From the NCBI RefSeq assembly GCF_000710915.1, contig NZ_BAUA01000185.1, positions 62,001 to 126,000 of the forward strand: DNA of 64,000 nt, in the 5' to 3' direction. Below are positions 42,199 through 51,031 of the stretch, one piece after another. Made by a program: the position numbers and the translations under genes. The notes under the pieces were generated by a model. It searched no databases. It saw nothing but the letters and a program-made list of their open reading frames with translations, and was not told where the DNA came from. How positions within the stretch are numbered: position 1 is the first letter of the stretch; each line of letters begins with the position of its first letter. Source of the DNA: Nocardia brasiliensis IFM 10847. Lineage in GTDB: Bacteria; Actinomycetota; Actinomycetes; Mycobacteriales; Mycobacteriaceae.

Positions 42199-43389
42199 CT
42201 ACGCGCTGGGTGTCGTCACGTTCTCATCCCGGGCTCGCAGCAGATCGGGCCGGTGTTCACCATCCTTCGGCCAGTGGTGCGAGCCGGGCTCGTGCGCCTC
42301 GGTCACCAGGTGCTTGACGCTGGCGGCGCAGGAGAACTCCTTGAGCTTGCGGCCCATGAACCCGGTGAAGTACAACCGCTTCGCCGTGTCGTCCTTGTGC
42401 AGGAGTTGGAAGATCCCGGCACGGCGACCAAAACTGAAGCACATCGCCTGGAATGCCAGGTCGATCGGCGCTGGCCGCTCACCCGCGATCCGGGCCAGCA
42501 CCGTGTCGGCGGCGTGGGCGCCCAGGCAGCCGGCGGTGTAGGCACTCATCCGGAACGGCAGATCCGACGGCGCCGACGCGTCGCCCGCCGCGATGATGCG
42601 ATCGCTGTCGATGCTGGTCAGTGCCTCGTCGGTGAGCAGCCGCCCGGCGGCGTCGGTGCGCAACCCGCTGCGGTCGGCTAGATCGGGCACACCGAAACCC
42701 GCAGCCCAAATGGTGAGCTGACTCGCCAGGGTGCGACCGTCACCGAGATCCACGGATCCCGACCCCACCGCGGTGACCGACGCATCCGGACCTTCGATCA
42801 CCTCGACGCCCAGTCTGGTGAGGTATTTGCGAGCTGCGCGCCGAGCGCTGGGGTGCAGGTACGGGCCGACGACACCGCCACAAACCAGCCTGACACGGCG
42901 ACCCTGTTCGGCGAGTTCGGCAGCGGTCTCGACACCAACCGGGCCGCCCCCGACGACCGTCACCGGGGCCGTCACAGGCGTGTCGAACAAGGCCGACCGC
43001 AGCCGCTGCGCGGACTCGAAAGTCGCGACCGGATAAGCGAATTCGGCCGCGCCCGGCACCCGCGGTTCGCCACTGAGGCTGCCCACCGCGTAGATCAGGT
43101 AGTCGTAGCCGATACTGCCGCCCTCGGCCAGGGTCACGGTCCGCGCAGTCGCGTCGATGTGCGTAGCGTTGTCGACCACCAGTTCGACGCCCTCGGCGAG
43201 CACCTCCTGGTAGTCGACAACCGCGTCGTGGGTCCCGCCGACCAGCTGGTGCAGGCGCAGCCTGGGGACGAAGAACTGCCGCGGATTGATCACGGTCACC
43301 GTCACGTCGTTGCGCTGCCGCACACGATTGGCCGCCATCACACCGGCGTATCCGCCGCCGACCACGACTACCTCGATGCTCTTGTCCAT
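42199..43389 (-). CDS. NDH-2-like NAD(P)/FAD oxidoreductase (ECF41 partner)
   Basis: The 396-residue enzyme has the FAD motif VVVVGGGYAGVMAANRV, the NAD motif VTVVGGGPVGVETAAELAEQG, and the GDASAP FAD-binding end, as in type II NADH dehydrogenase-like flavoproteins. It probably moves electrons from NAD(P)H to a quinone or small acceptor. It precedes the ECF41 sigma gene by 109 nt on the same strand and is preceded by a match to the ECF41 promoter consensus, so it is very likely the sigma factor's target. The ATG at 43389 follows AAGGAG. Confidence 0.9.
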   Translation of the reverse strand: MDKSIEVVVVGGGYAGVMAANRVRQRNDVTVTVINPRQFFVPRLRLHQLVGGTHDAVVDYQEVLAEGVELVVDNATHIDATARTVTLAEGGSIGYDYLIYAVGSLSGEPRVPGAAEFAYPVATFESAQRLRSALFDTPVTAPVTVVGGGPVGVETAAELAEQGRRVRLVCGGVVGPYLHPSARRAARKYLTRLGVEVIEGPDASVTAVGSGSVDLGDGRTLASQLTIWAAGFGVPDLADRSGLRTDAAGRLLTDEALTSIDSDRIIAAGDASAPSDLPFRMSAYTAGCLGAHAADTVLARIAGERPAPIDLAFQAMCFSFGRRAGIFQLLHKDDTAKRLYFTGFMGRKLKEFSCAASVKHLVTEAHEPGSHHWPKDGEHRPDLLRARDENVTTPSA

Positions 43390-43434
43390 GGTGTCTCCTT
43401 CGATCCGAATGGGTCGAGTACAAGACACCGCATC

Positions 43435-43460
43435 GACGAAAATCCTGACATCCTGTGACA
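43435..43460 (-). promoter_or_regulatory. ECF41-type promoter, TGTCACA-N15-CGTC
   Basis: On the minus strand TGTCACA (43460-43454) and CGTC (43438-43435) are separated by 15 nt and lie about 45 nt upstream of the oxidoreductase start. ECF41 sigma factors recognise a TGTCACA -35 and CGTC -10 with about this spacing. It would make the oxidoreductase-sigma operon autoregulated. Confidence 0.75.
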
Positions 43461-43726
43461 CGCATCACAGTGCCGTTCGGGCCTCGGGCTCGCCGCGTGA
43501 TCGAGGCACCGAAGATTCCGTATCGAGATCGCCGGTCGGATGAGGCTCCGGTAAGTGATCACATCACGGACCGAGGCTGTCAGAAGATCGCGGCCCACGG
43601 TGTCTTATGCCCGACCAGTTACATCACCCGGAAGCCGACACCGATGCCCGCGAACGGCATTGCCCGGCCGCCCCTCGGCAGATCAACGGCCGGGCCCGAG
43701 TCGCCTGCACCTGAAAGAAGAAGCCC
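43461..43726. other. Intergenic region between divergent oxidoreductase and DoxX-like genes
   Basis: The left edge is the ECF41-type promoter. The rest shows no gene. A ribosome-binding site, GAAAGAAGAAG, lies just before the DoxX-like ATG at 43727. Confidence 0.5.
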
Positions 43727-43999
43727 ATGAACCTCACGCTCTGGATCGTCGCCGGGCTGCTTGCCGCCCTCTCCATGTTCAGTGGCGCCACCAAAGTGTT
43801 CTGGCCCAAGTCCAAGCTGGACGAATCAACGGATTGGACCGAGAGCACCAGTGCCGGTTTCGTCAGAACCCTCGGGGTCCTCGAGTTCCTGGCTGCGGCA
43901 GGGCTGCGTTTCGCAGCAGTAACCCAGTTGTTCGGTACCAGCGGTATGTGTAGAAGCCATCGGAGGCCAGGTAGCCAGGGCTGCTCCGATGGAGGCTGA
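43727..43999 (+). pseudogene. DoxX-family membrane protein, truncated
   Basis: The first ~61 residues (LTLWIVAGLLAALSMFSGATKVFWP ... FVRTLGVLEFLAAAGL) match the start of DoxX-like proteins of about 115-120 residues. Homology stops near 43906, where the family would continue with a second half of membrane segments. The remaining ~29 residues are unrelated and end at a stop codon. The second half of the gene is therefore lost or replaced. The start at 43727 has a good ribosome-binding site. Confidence 0.65.
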
Positions 44000-44192
44000 A
44001 CTTCGCGTACGTCAGGCCCGTTCGACCTCGTCGGTGGGCGTCAACCAATTCGCGCGCCGCGCGTTGCAGCTCGTCGTTCGGTGCGCACAGGTGAAGTGGC
44101 GGGGTCGATGGCGATACCCAGCTACTGTGGGGCAACTGACCTGGGACGGTCACGCGTTCGGCATCAACCGAAAGGGCGGGTGCGTGGGAGTG

Positions 44193-45644
44193 GTGAGTTT
44201 CGAGGATCTGGTGCACGACCGTCTCGCGTCGATGGCGGCGTCGTTTCCGGATGATGTGAGCTTCGACGACGCCACGGCGAGCTGGAACTACCTGGCCGAG
44301 ACCCACCCGGTGGGCGTGGTCGCCCCGTGCTCCACCTCGCAGGTGCAGGAGGTGATCCGGTGTGCGCGCGAGGCCGGGGTGATGCAGCTGGCGATCCGTT
44401 CCGGTGGGCATAGTTTCGAGGGCGGCAGCCTCGGCGGGCGCGACGGGCACGCGGTGGTGATCGACATGATCGAGATGAACGACATCACCATCGACCGCGA
44501 CGCGCTGACCGCGACCGTCGGTGGGGGCACGCTGCTCGGCGATCTGACCGTGCGGGCATGGGAGCAGGGCGGGTTGATGCTGCCCGGCGGCAACTGCGTC
44601 GCGGTCGGGATCGCCGGGCAGGCCCAATGTGGCGGCTACGGCCATTACGCGCGCACCCACGGTATCCAGGTCGACCGGCTGCTCGAGGTGCAGATGGTGC
44701 TGGCCGACGGTTCCGTGGTCGTCGCCGACAAGCACCACAACGCGGACCTGTTCTGGGCGATCCGGGGCAGCGGCACCGGTTCCTACGGGGTGATCACCCA
44801 GCTCACCGTCCGATTGAACAAGGCTCCTGCGGCCCCGGCGAACTTCGTCGTCAAATACCCGCTGACCGACACCGGCTCCTTCATCCGCACGTTCACCGCG
44901 TTGCAGGACTATTCGCTGCACGCCCCGCTGACGTTCAACCCGATGATCGTCATCTGGCGCGAACGGCTCTCGATCCTCGGGTGCCTGGCCACCGACACCG
45001 AGGCCGACCGCGAAGCACTCATCGCCGACATGCGCGAAAAGCTCCCCGCCACCGAGGAATTCGAGATCCAGCGGGTCGACTACCTCGAAACCATGCGCCA
45101 GCAGGGCTTGACCGACACCTCCGCCCCGTTCTACCCGGACCTGACCGATATCCGCCGCGAACGCCGAGAACACCTGCGCTACATGAAGATCAAGGCCGGA
45201 TTCGTCCCCGAACCGTTCACCGACGAGTTCATCCGCAAGCTGGCCCGACACGCGGTCACCCAACCCAGCGACGGCGTCCGCATCCAACTCCTGGGCCTGG
45301 ACCCCAACTCCGGGCTGCCGGTCGAGGCCACCGCCGTCAAGAACCGCGGCTGCCCCTGGCTGATGGGCATGTCCTCGGCCATCTTCCTCGACCAGGCCGG
45401 CGACATCGACACCATGGTGACCCTCGGCAAGCAACGCGACCAATGGCTACACGAAGCCTACGAAATCTTCTACCCCATCCTCGCCGGCGGCTACATCGGC
45501 GACGACGACTACGAAGAAGGCGACCACGGCCGCGACATGTTCGCCAGCTACTACGGCGAGCACCTCCCCCGACTCAAGGCCATCAAACGAAAATACGACC
45601 CCGACAACCTCTTCCACCACAAACTCAGCATCCCCCTCGGCTGA
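44193..45644 (+). CDS. FAD-linked oxidoreductase, berberine-bridge-enzyme type
   Basis: The ~483-residue enzyme has the FAD-binding PCMH domain with RSGGHSFEGGSLGG, whose His is the usual covalent FAD site. It also has GNCVAVGIAGQAQCGGYGHYARTHG, where the Cys could be a second covalent link as in BBE/GOOX enzymes, and the C-terminal BBE motif YYGEHLPRLKAIKRKYDPDNLFHHKLSIP. Members oxidise sugars, alkaloids or polyketides with O2. The start is uncertain: GTG at 44193 or 44190 fits the family; the frame is open from 43989. Confidence 0.85.
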   Translation: MSFEDLVHDRLASMAASFPDDVSFDDATASWNYLAETHPVGVVAPCSTSQVQEVIRCAREAGVMQLAIRSGGHSFEGGSLGGRDGHAVVIDMIEMNDITIDRDALTATVGGGTLLGDLTVRAWEQGGLMLPGGNCVAVGIAGQAQCGGYGHYARTHGIQVDRLLEVQMVLADGSVVVADKHHNADLFWAIRGSGTGSYGVITQLTVRLNKAPAAPANFVVKYPLTDTGSFIRTFTALQDYSLHAPLTFNPMIVIWRERLSILGCLATDTEADREALIADMREKLPATEEFEIQRVDYLETMRQQGLTDTSAPFYPDLTDIRRERREHLRYMKIKAGFVPEPFTDEFIRKLARHAVTQPSDGVRIQLLGLDPNSGLPVEATAVKNRGCPWLMGMSSAIFLDQAGDIDTMVTLGKQRDQWLHEAYEIFYPILAGGYIGDDDYEEGDHGRDMFASYYGEHLPRLKAIKRKYDPDNLFHHKLSIPLG

Positions 45645-45945
45645 ACCCAGCACTCGGCCGCCAGGTGGCACGTCGGTCTACGTACCCCCATATTTCCGAT
45701 CCCAGAACACACTCAATTCGGCATTTCAATGCATTGCAGACGCCGAGATGATCTCAGCTCGTTGATCTTTGAGTCATGCCGCGCGCGGCCGGTCTGACCG
45801 ACCCTGTGGCAGAAGCGGATACCCATAGTCGGCCATCACACCGAACGACGGTCTGCCCACCGTTGGTCCGCGCTGCCGCTCGTCGGGACCTAGCGGAGGA
45901 GAAACTCCATCGCCAGAGATCGCTTCGTTGGCTACCGTCGGCTGC
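45645..45945. other. 300-nt interval with a diverged repeat copy
   Basis: CGGCATTTCAATGCATTGC near 45709 aligns to the repeat core CGGCAGTTGAGTGCGTT plus TGC with several changes. CTCGTTGATCTTTGAG (about 45757) resembles part of the 48-bp direct repeat. I see no gene. Confidence 0.4.
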
Positions 45946-46356
45946 ATGATCTATCCGGGCGGCGACTCGGCGTCGCGAGTGGCGCGGCTGGCGAACATCG
46001 CGCACGAAGGCTGGATGCAGGATTGGCCTATCGAGGTATCCGATCCGGCACGTCTGGATGAATTCGTTGGTCTGCTGCTCGCGAACAAGGCCGATTGGGA
46101 GCTGAGTTTCTGGTTGTTCGATCTGGTCCTCGAGTCGGCCGAGCGCGACCTGGTCGTCACGCCGGCGCAGGCGGATCTGTCGGAACGAACCGCGTCATGG
46201 GTCGACGCTCTGGTTGCGGCTTGGGAGGCCACGCAAGCGCCGGGAATTGCGCAGAGGCTCGAGTACTGGGCATGTCTGCAGGCAGGCTCTCCCGAGGAGA
46301 TGTTCCGCGTTAGTCCGCTGGTACGACAAGCGCGTCGAAGGATCGGCCACAGCTAG
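45946..46356 (+). CDS. Hypothetical protein
   Basis: The 136-residue frame has typical GC-ending codons and a protein-like sequence: IYPGGDSASRVARLANIAHEGW, then DWELSFWLFDLVLESAERDLVVTPAQADLSERTASWVDALVAAWEAT. It is helical and acidic, with no recognised family. The ATG at 45946 (or 45928) has no strong ribosome-binding site. It stands alone. Confidence 0.55.
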   Translation: MIYPGGDSASRVARLANIAHEGWMQDWPIEVSDPARLDEFVGLLLANKADWELSFWLFDLVLESAERDLVVTPAQADLSERTASWVDALVAAWEATQAPGIAQRLEYWACLQAGSPEEMFRVSPLVRQARRRIGHS

Positions 46357-46752
46357 TTCCGCAGGCGCGAGCGTCTGCGGTCGGGTGGCGTGCATGCCCG
46401 GAAGTCTCCCGGCTGCTCCAATCCTGGAGCTCGGCGAGCTTCTCCTGATCGACTGCGTTGCAGCCGGAGCCGTCGTTCGAGGCCCGGAATCGTGATGGGT
46501 CGCGCTGCCCCGGCAGCGCACGCTTGGCTCGCCGAGGACGACACCGGCGCACGATGCCAGACGCCCCGACAGGAAAGAGGTCGGGCGATGCACGATGTTC
46601 GGCTTGATGGCGTGTCAACCGACCTCGAAAAGGCCGCCGCGTCAACGGAACTCAGTAGCTGAGCGCATACCGTGGTCGATGTAGCAGTGGGCGGCAACCG
46701 GATCGAATGCGGCGTGCAGGTGCTCGGCGGTCGGAGGACGGCTCGTACGCGC
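46357..46752. other. 400-nt interval without a recognisable gene
   Basis: Open frames overlap on both strands, but none has a ribosome-binding site or protein-like composition. The stops of convergent genes bound the stretch. I see no clear terminator. Confidence 0.45.
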
Positions 46753-47565
46753 TCAGCCTTCGTCTCGGTGACCTGTTGATTCGGCGGCGTCCTCGACACA
46801 TTCACGGACCCATGCCAGAAAAGTCCGTACGTCTGCGGCGGGCAGCTCGAGCGCCGCGGCGCGGGGGCGCTCGAAGCTGTGCACCGCGGCTTCGAGGAGG
46901 GGGCGGAATTTCGGCTCCGATGTCGAAATCAGTTGCGCGGACTTGCGTTTGGCCACCCAACGGCCGGTACGGCAGAAGGTGATGGAGCGGCAGCCGTTGA
47001 GCACCTGATTGTCGGCCAGGTGGCCGACGCCGGTGGCGTGCTCGCGCACCGAGGCCAGTATCGCGGCGAAGAGATGACGCTGCGACGGTGCCGCGAGCAC
47101 TTGACGCACCGGACGCCCGTAAAGGACCCGCCCGGCCTGGTAGGCGATGGAGCGATCGATGACGTACCAGAATGCCGGTGACGCCGCGGGATCGAAACTG
47201 GCGCGCTGCGGCAGCAGCGGCCCGGTGTTGAGATCCAGCAGGTACCCGGCCCGATCGGAAGCCCGGTCGGCAAAAGACGAGTCGTACACAACGAGTTCCA
47301 GGCCGGCGGCAGGGCACCGCAATGCACTGTGGGTCAGCGACTCCGCCAGCGCCCGCACAACATCGCCGGGGATCGACGGCTCCACGACCATGTTCACGTC
47401 GATATCGCTGCGCCCGTGGCGGTAATCGCCGAGCGCGATCGATCCGACCGCGAAAATACTGCGGAGGTGGGGGCCGCAGACAGTGCGTGCGCGTTGCACG
47501 AGCTCCCCCAGGTACGGCCGCAACTCGAAGGGAACCGCTGGTGGGTCGAGGAGGGAGTGGGTCAT
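46753..47565 (-). CDS. Aminoglycoside-adenylyltransferase-like nucleotidyltransferase
   Basis: The 270-residue protein has the nucleotidyltransferase motif FAVGSIALGDYRHGRSDIDVNMVV and the DUF4111-type C-terminal helices (ADNQVLNGCRSITFCRTGRWVAKRKSAQ) seen in AadA/ANT(9) enzymes. Those transfer AMP to streptomycin or spectinomycin. The core Gly-Ser and Asp-x-Asp residues are present, so it may be active; the substrate is not certain. The ATG at 47565 is chosen because homology begins shortly after. Confidence 0.82.
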   Translation of the reverse strand: MTHSLLDPPAVPFELRPYLGELVQRARTVCGPHLRSIFAVGSIALGDYRHGRSDIDVNMVVEPSIPGDVVRALAESLTHSALRCPAAGLELVVYDSSFADRASDRAGYLLDLNTGPLLPQRASFDPAASPAFWYVIDRSIAYQAGRVLYGRPVRQVLAAPSQRHLFAAILASVREHATGVGHLADNQVLNGCRSITFCRTGRWVAKRKSAQLISTSEPKFRPLLEAAVHSFERPRAAALELPAADVRTFLAWVRECVEDAAESTGHRDEG

Positions 47566-47690
47566 GCGGCCAGTATCCGGGTCGACGCAATCGACACCCG
47601 GACGGACACCGACGTCAGGTCGGTGCCAGCCAGACCGGCGACAGGACAACCACTTAGGCGGTATGTCCCGGGTAATCGTCGAGACGAACG

Positions 47691-48236
47691 TCAGCGTGGG
47701 GCGAGGCGGTGTACGACGATGCCGGATTTGAAGGTGGTCGTCCCGAGCAGTCGGAGGTGGGTGCGGTCGGGGTAGCCGTCGAAGAGCCGCTCGCCGGTGC
47801 CTGCGATGGCGGGGAAGATCCAGAAGTGGTACTCGTCGACGAGTTCGGCTTCGAGCAAAGTGCGCGACAGGGAGCCGGTGCCGAACTTGAGGATGTCGAG
47901 GCCGTCTTGCGCCTTGAGCGCACGCACCGAGTCGACGATATCTCCCTGCAGGACAGTGGCGTTCCAGGTCGTGTCCTGTTGCGCGAGGGTGCGGGACGCG
48001 ACGTATTTGGGCATGGCGTTGATCCGGGCCGCGTAGGGGTCATCGGCGGGGCGAGTGGGCCACACTTGCGCGAATCCCTGGTAGGTGTCGCGACCGAGCA
48101 GGAGCGCATCGGCGCCGAACAGCAAGGTGGTTCCGTATTCGCTGTGCTCGTCGTCCCAGTACGGTGCACCCCACTGGTGCGGGTCGCCGATCACCCCGTC
48201 GGTCGTGACGAAGGTGGATTCGATGATCTTGCGCAT
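47691..48236 (-). CDS. DHFR/RibD-C-like reductase
   Basis: The 181-residue protein matches the RibD C-terminal/dihydrofolate-reductase-like family: IESTFVTTDGVIGDPHQW at the start, GADALLLGRDTYQGFAQVWPTR in the middle, and LDILKFGTGSLSRTLLEAELVDEYHFWIFP at the end. These use NADPH; most have unknown substrates. The ATG at 48236 follows GAAAGG. Confidence 0.88.
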   Translation of the reverse strand: MRKIIESTFVTTDGVIGDPHQWGAPYWDDEHSEYGTTLLFGADALLLGRDTYQGFAQVWPTRPADDPYAARINAMPKYVASRTLAQQDTTWNATVLQGDIVDSVRALKAQDGLDILKFGTGSLSRTLLEAELVDEYHFWIFPAIAGTGERLFDGYPDRTHLRLLGTTTFKSGIVVHRLAPR

Positions 48237-48363
48237 GGACAGCCTTTCGATCTTGTCGGATGTTCAGCATCGCCAGCTGAAGCCCCGTGCAACAAGCGGT
48301 ATTTCGGCAACGCAGCGCTAACCGACACGCAACGCCGGCCGACGTGGTCGGTGCGCGGCATGT

Positions 48364-48852
48364 TCACGCACCGACGCGTGCCCGTTCTGCCTCGATACCG
48401 GCAGTTCTAGAACTCCCGCCGCCTCGGGCCAGCTCCTCGGCCATGCGGGCAGTGATGGTCATCAGCACGCGAGCTGCGATGGCCAGCTCCTCAGCGGAGA
48501 CCGCGCCGTAGGCGGGGCCCAAGATCTTGCCGGACGCGGCGCGCACCCGGGCGACCATGTCGCGACCGGCCTCGGTGATTTCCACCTGGCCGACGACTGA
48601 CTCGGCTAGCAGCCCATCCTCGATCAGGGCGGTGACGGCGTCGGCGACAGTGGCGAGTTCCCACTGGGTCATCTCCGCGACCTTCGCGACGTGGACCGAG
48701 CGCTCGATCGGGCCGCCGGCCAGGGCCTGGTTCAGGGTGATCCAGCGTTGCTCGTCGAGCGTGGTGCCGGACAGGGCACGAGTCAGGATGGCCGTGTGAT
48801 GCTTCTCGGCCTGGCCGATGATCGCCGGGTTCAGGGTGGCGGTGGTGCTCAT
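48364..48852 (-). CDS. MarR-like winged-helix regulator
   Basis: The 162-residue protein has a winged-helix pattern (WITLNQALAGGPIERSVHVAKVAEMTQWELATVADAVTALIEDGLLAESVVGQVEITEAGR) flanked by dimerisation helices, as in MarR proteins. It is divergent from a TetR gene across 124 bp containing several AAGT-spaced half-sites (48897-48927), which may be its operator. The target and ligand are unknown. Confidence 0.78.
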   Translation of the reverse strand: MSTTATLNPAIIGQAEKHHTAILTRALSGTTLDEQRWITLNQALAGGPIERSVHVAKVAEMTQWELATVADAVTALIEDGLLAESVVGQVEITEAGRDMVARVRAASGKILGPAYGAVSAEELAIAARVLMTITARMAEELARGGGSSRTAGIEAERARVGA

Positions 48853-48976
48853 TGCGATCTCCTTGCGCGGGTGGTGATGCCGACAATTCTGACACTAAGT
48901 TCCATAAGTGCACAAGTCCCAATAAGTACTCAGTATCTTTCGGGTCGGAGGTTCTTCATCCGGCTAGGATGCCGAT

Positions 48977-49597
48977 ATGCCGATCGACGACCGCGCTCTG
49001 CCGCTGCGTGAACGCAAGCGGCTCCGCACCCGCCGGGCTCTCGCCGACACCGCCCTGCGGTTGTTCACGGAGAAAGGCTTCGCCGCCGCCACCATCGAGG
49101 AACTGGTCGACGCGGCAGAGGTCTCGCGCAGCACCTTCTTTCGCGCCTTCCCGACCAAAGAGGCCGTCGCCATCGAGGCCGAAACCGAGCTCTGGGCGGG
49201 CTATCTCGACGCCCTGACCGAACGCGAACTCACCGGGCCGGTCCTCACCGCACTACGCGCCGTCCTCGTCGACGCCGTCACCGCGCTCCCGGAGGACTGG
49301 GACGAGCGCTACATCGCTACCCGTCGACTGGCCCTCACCGCACCCAGCGTGCTCGGCCATATCGACTACACCCGCTCCGGCGTGGAGAACCGCGTCGTCG
49401 CGCAGCTGACCACCGAACTCGACCTCCCGGAGGACGATCTGCGGCCCCGCATCCTCGCCGAACTGGCCACCACCGCTTGGAGCCACGCAGGCCGCGGCTG
49501 GGTCGCCGCCAACGGCAGGGGTGGCCGAGCCGCCCTCCTCGACCGCCTCCACGCGGCCTTCGACGCCATTCCCGACGCGCTCCAACTGTCGACGTGA
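48977..49597 (+). CDS. TetR-family regulator
   Basis: The 206-residue protein has an N-terminal TetR HTH (RTRRALADTALRLFTEKGFAAATIEELVDAAEVSRSTFFRAFPTKEAVA). The C-terminal domain, with ERYIATRRLALTAPSVLGH and HAGRGWVAANGRGGR, fits the TetR_C group common in actinobacteria. It is divergent from the MarR-like gene and convergent with the quinone-oxidoreductase gene. Either neighbour could be its target. Confidence 0.9.
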   Translation: MPIDDRALPLRERKRLRTRRALADTALRLFTEKGFAAATIEELVDAAEVSRSTFFRAFPTKEAVAIEAETELWAGYLDALTERELTGPVLTALRAVLVDAVTALPEDWDERYIATRRLALTAPSVLGHIDYTRSGVENRVVAQLTTELDLPEDDLRPRILAELATTAWSHAGRGWVAANGRGGRAALLDRLHAAFDAIPDALQLST

Positions 49598-49732
49598 TTC
49601 GGTCACCACTCGCCCACCGAGACCTGGGGTCGCCACAGCGGGCCGATGAACTTTCCGGACGCCTCCGTCCTTACTGACGAACGCGCCGCCGACCCGGCTC
49701 GCCGGCCAGTCGTGACGTAGCAGCGCAGCGGT

Positions 49733-50731
49733 TCACGGACGTATCGCGAGTTTCCCTGTGGTGGCGCGGGATTCGAGGGCCACCAGGGCTTTGGGTCCAT
49801 CGGCGAGGTCGTAGACGGTGGGGGCGCCGGGTGAGTAGACGCCGGATTCGATGAGGGTGGCCAGTTCGGTCATCAGGTCAGTGAAGAGGGCAGGGGCGGA
49901 TTGGATGAGGATGCCCAGGTGTAGGCCGATGACGTGGACGGGGTGCTGGAAGTTCAACTCCCAGTTGGTGACAGCGGATTCGCCGGCGGCGACACCGTAG
50001 ACGATCACGCGGCCGGTCACCCGCTTGGCAGCGGCCAGGCTGGCGCGGAAGTTCTCGCCGCCGACGGATTCCAGAACGATATCGGCGCCGAGGCCGTCGG
50101 TCAGGCGCAGGACTTCGGCGGCGACGTCGGCCGTACGGTAGTCGATCACGTGGTCGGCGCCCGCTGCACGCACGGTGTCGTGCTTGTCGGGTGACGCGGT
50201 GGCGATGACGGTGGCGCCGTAATGCTGTGCCAGGCGGACGGCGGCTTGACCGACCGCGCCGGCCGCGGCATGGATGAGGACGGTTTCGCCGGTGGTGATG
50301 CGGCCCAAGGGTTTCAGCGCGGCCAGGGCGGTGGCCCAGTTGAGGATCAGGCCGAGTGCTTGTTCGTCGGACCAACCGGACGGGATCGGCGCGACCGCGG
50401 CGGCGTCCTGCACCATGTATTCGGCGAAAGCGCCGTAACCGGTGCCGATCACGTGTGCGCCGAGCGCGGGCTCGGTGACGCCGGGGCCGAGGGCGACGAC
50501 CTCGCCCGCGGCCTCGAAACCGGCGAGATAGGGCGCCTGCGGGCCGCCGTTGTAGGTGCCGTGAGTTTGCATGACGTCGGCGAAGTTCACCCCGGCTGCG
50601 GTGACCCGGAGCAGGACCTCCCCCGGCCCGGGCGTCGGCACCGGCGCATCGGCGATCAACCGCATGTCCTGCGGACCGGTCAGGGACGGCTGCCGCAACG
50701 CGCGCATGGTGCCGGGAATGGTGCGGGTCAT
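49733..50731 (-). CDS. Quinone-oxidoreductase-like MDR enzyme
   Basis: The 332-residue NADPH-dependent zeta-crystallin/quinone reductase-like protein has GVNFADVMQTHGTY at the start, the nucleotide-binding AAAGAVGQAAVRLAQHYGATVIAT, and LESVGGENFRASL. Zinc-binding cysteines are absent, as expected for this subgroup. It probably reduces quinones or enones. The ATG at 50731 follows GAACGGAG. Confidence 0.92.
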   Translation of the reverse strand: MTRTIPGTMRALRQPSLTGPQDMRLIADAPVPTPGPGEVLLRVTAAGVNFADVMQTHGTYNGGPQAPYLAGFEAAGEVVALGPGVTEPALGAHVIGTGYGAFAEYMVQDAAAVAPIPSGWSDEQALGLILNWATALAALKPLGRITTGETVLIHAAAGAVGQAAVRLAQHYGATVIATASPDKHDTVRAAGADHVIDYRTADVAAEVLRLTDGLGADIVLESVGGENFRASLAAAKRVTGRVIVYGVAAGESAVTNWELNFQHPVHVIGLHLGILIQSAPALFTDLMTELATLIESGVYSPGAPTVYDLADGPKALVALESRATTGKLAIRP

Positions 50732-51031
50732 GGTGTTCGAACTCCGTTCTTCGGGACCGACTCGGCACAGCGCCACCGGCCGACCTCATCGCTACGACAG
50801 CTGTAAGCCCGCGCAGCCCCGAAGTGTTCCCGAGACCGACAGCGACGAAGGTCGAATAGTGCCGTCCAGTTTTCTTCGCCCATTCATGCGGCAACCGCAT
50901 GTGTCCCCGCCGGACCCCGGCACATATTTTGTCAGATCTGCCGACTAAGCGCTGCCCTGTCCGCACGAGTCTCGAACAGGCACAGGCCATTTGACGATCA
51001 TGGAAAGAGTTATTCACCTAAACTGCACAAT
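50732..51031. other. 300-bp divergent promoter region
   Basis: The gap separates the quinone-oxidoreductase gene from the MetE-like gene and must hold both promoters. No riboswitch-like fold or clear palindrome was found. The start region of the MetE-like gene has GGAAAGAG about 25 nt upstream but no well-placed ribosome-binding site. Confidence 0.45.

Noticed and set aside
43863..45443. 526-residue minus-strand frame opposite the BBE-type oxidoreductase
   Set aside because: The plus strand has the full FAD-binding and BBE motifs. Only the short end near 43900-44065 looks protein-like and is noted as a finding.
50732..51031. Cobalamin or SAM riboswitch upstream of the MetE-like gene
   Set aside because: I could not find the conserved B12-box or SAM-aptamer pattern; a covariance-model search would be decisive.
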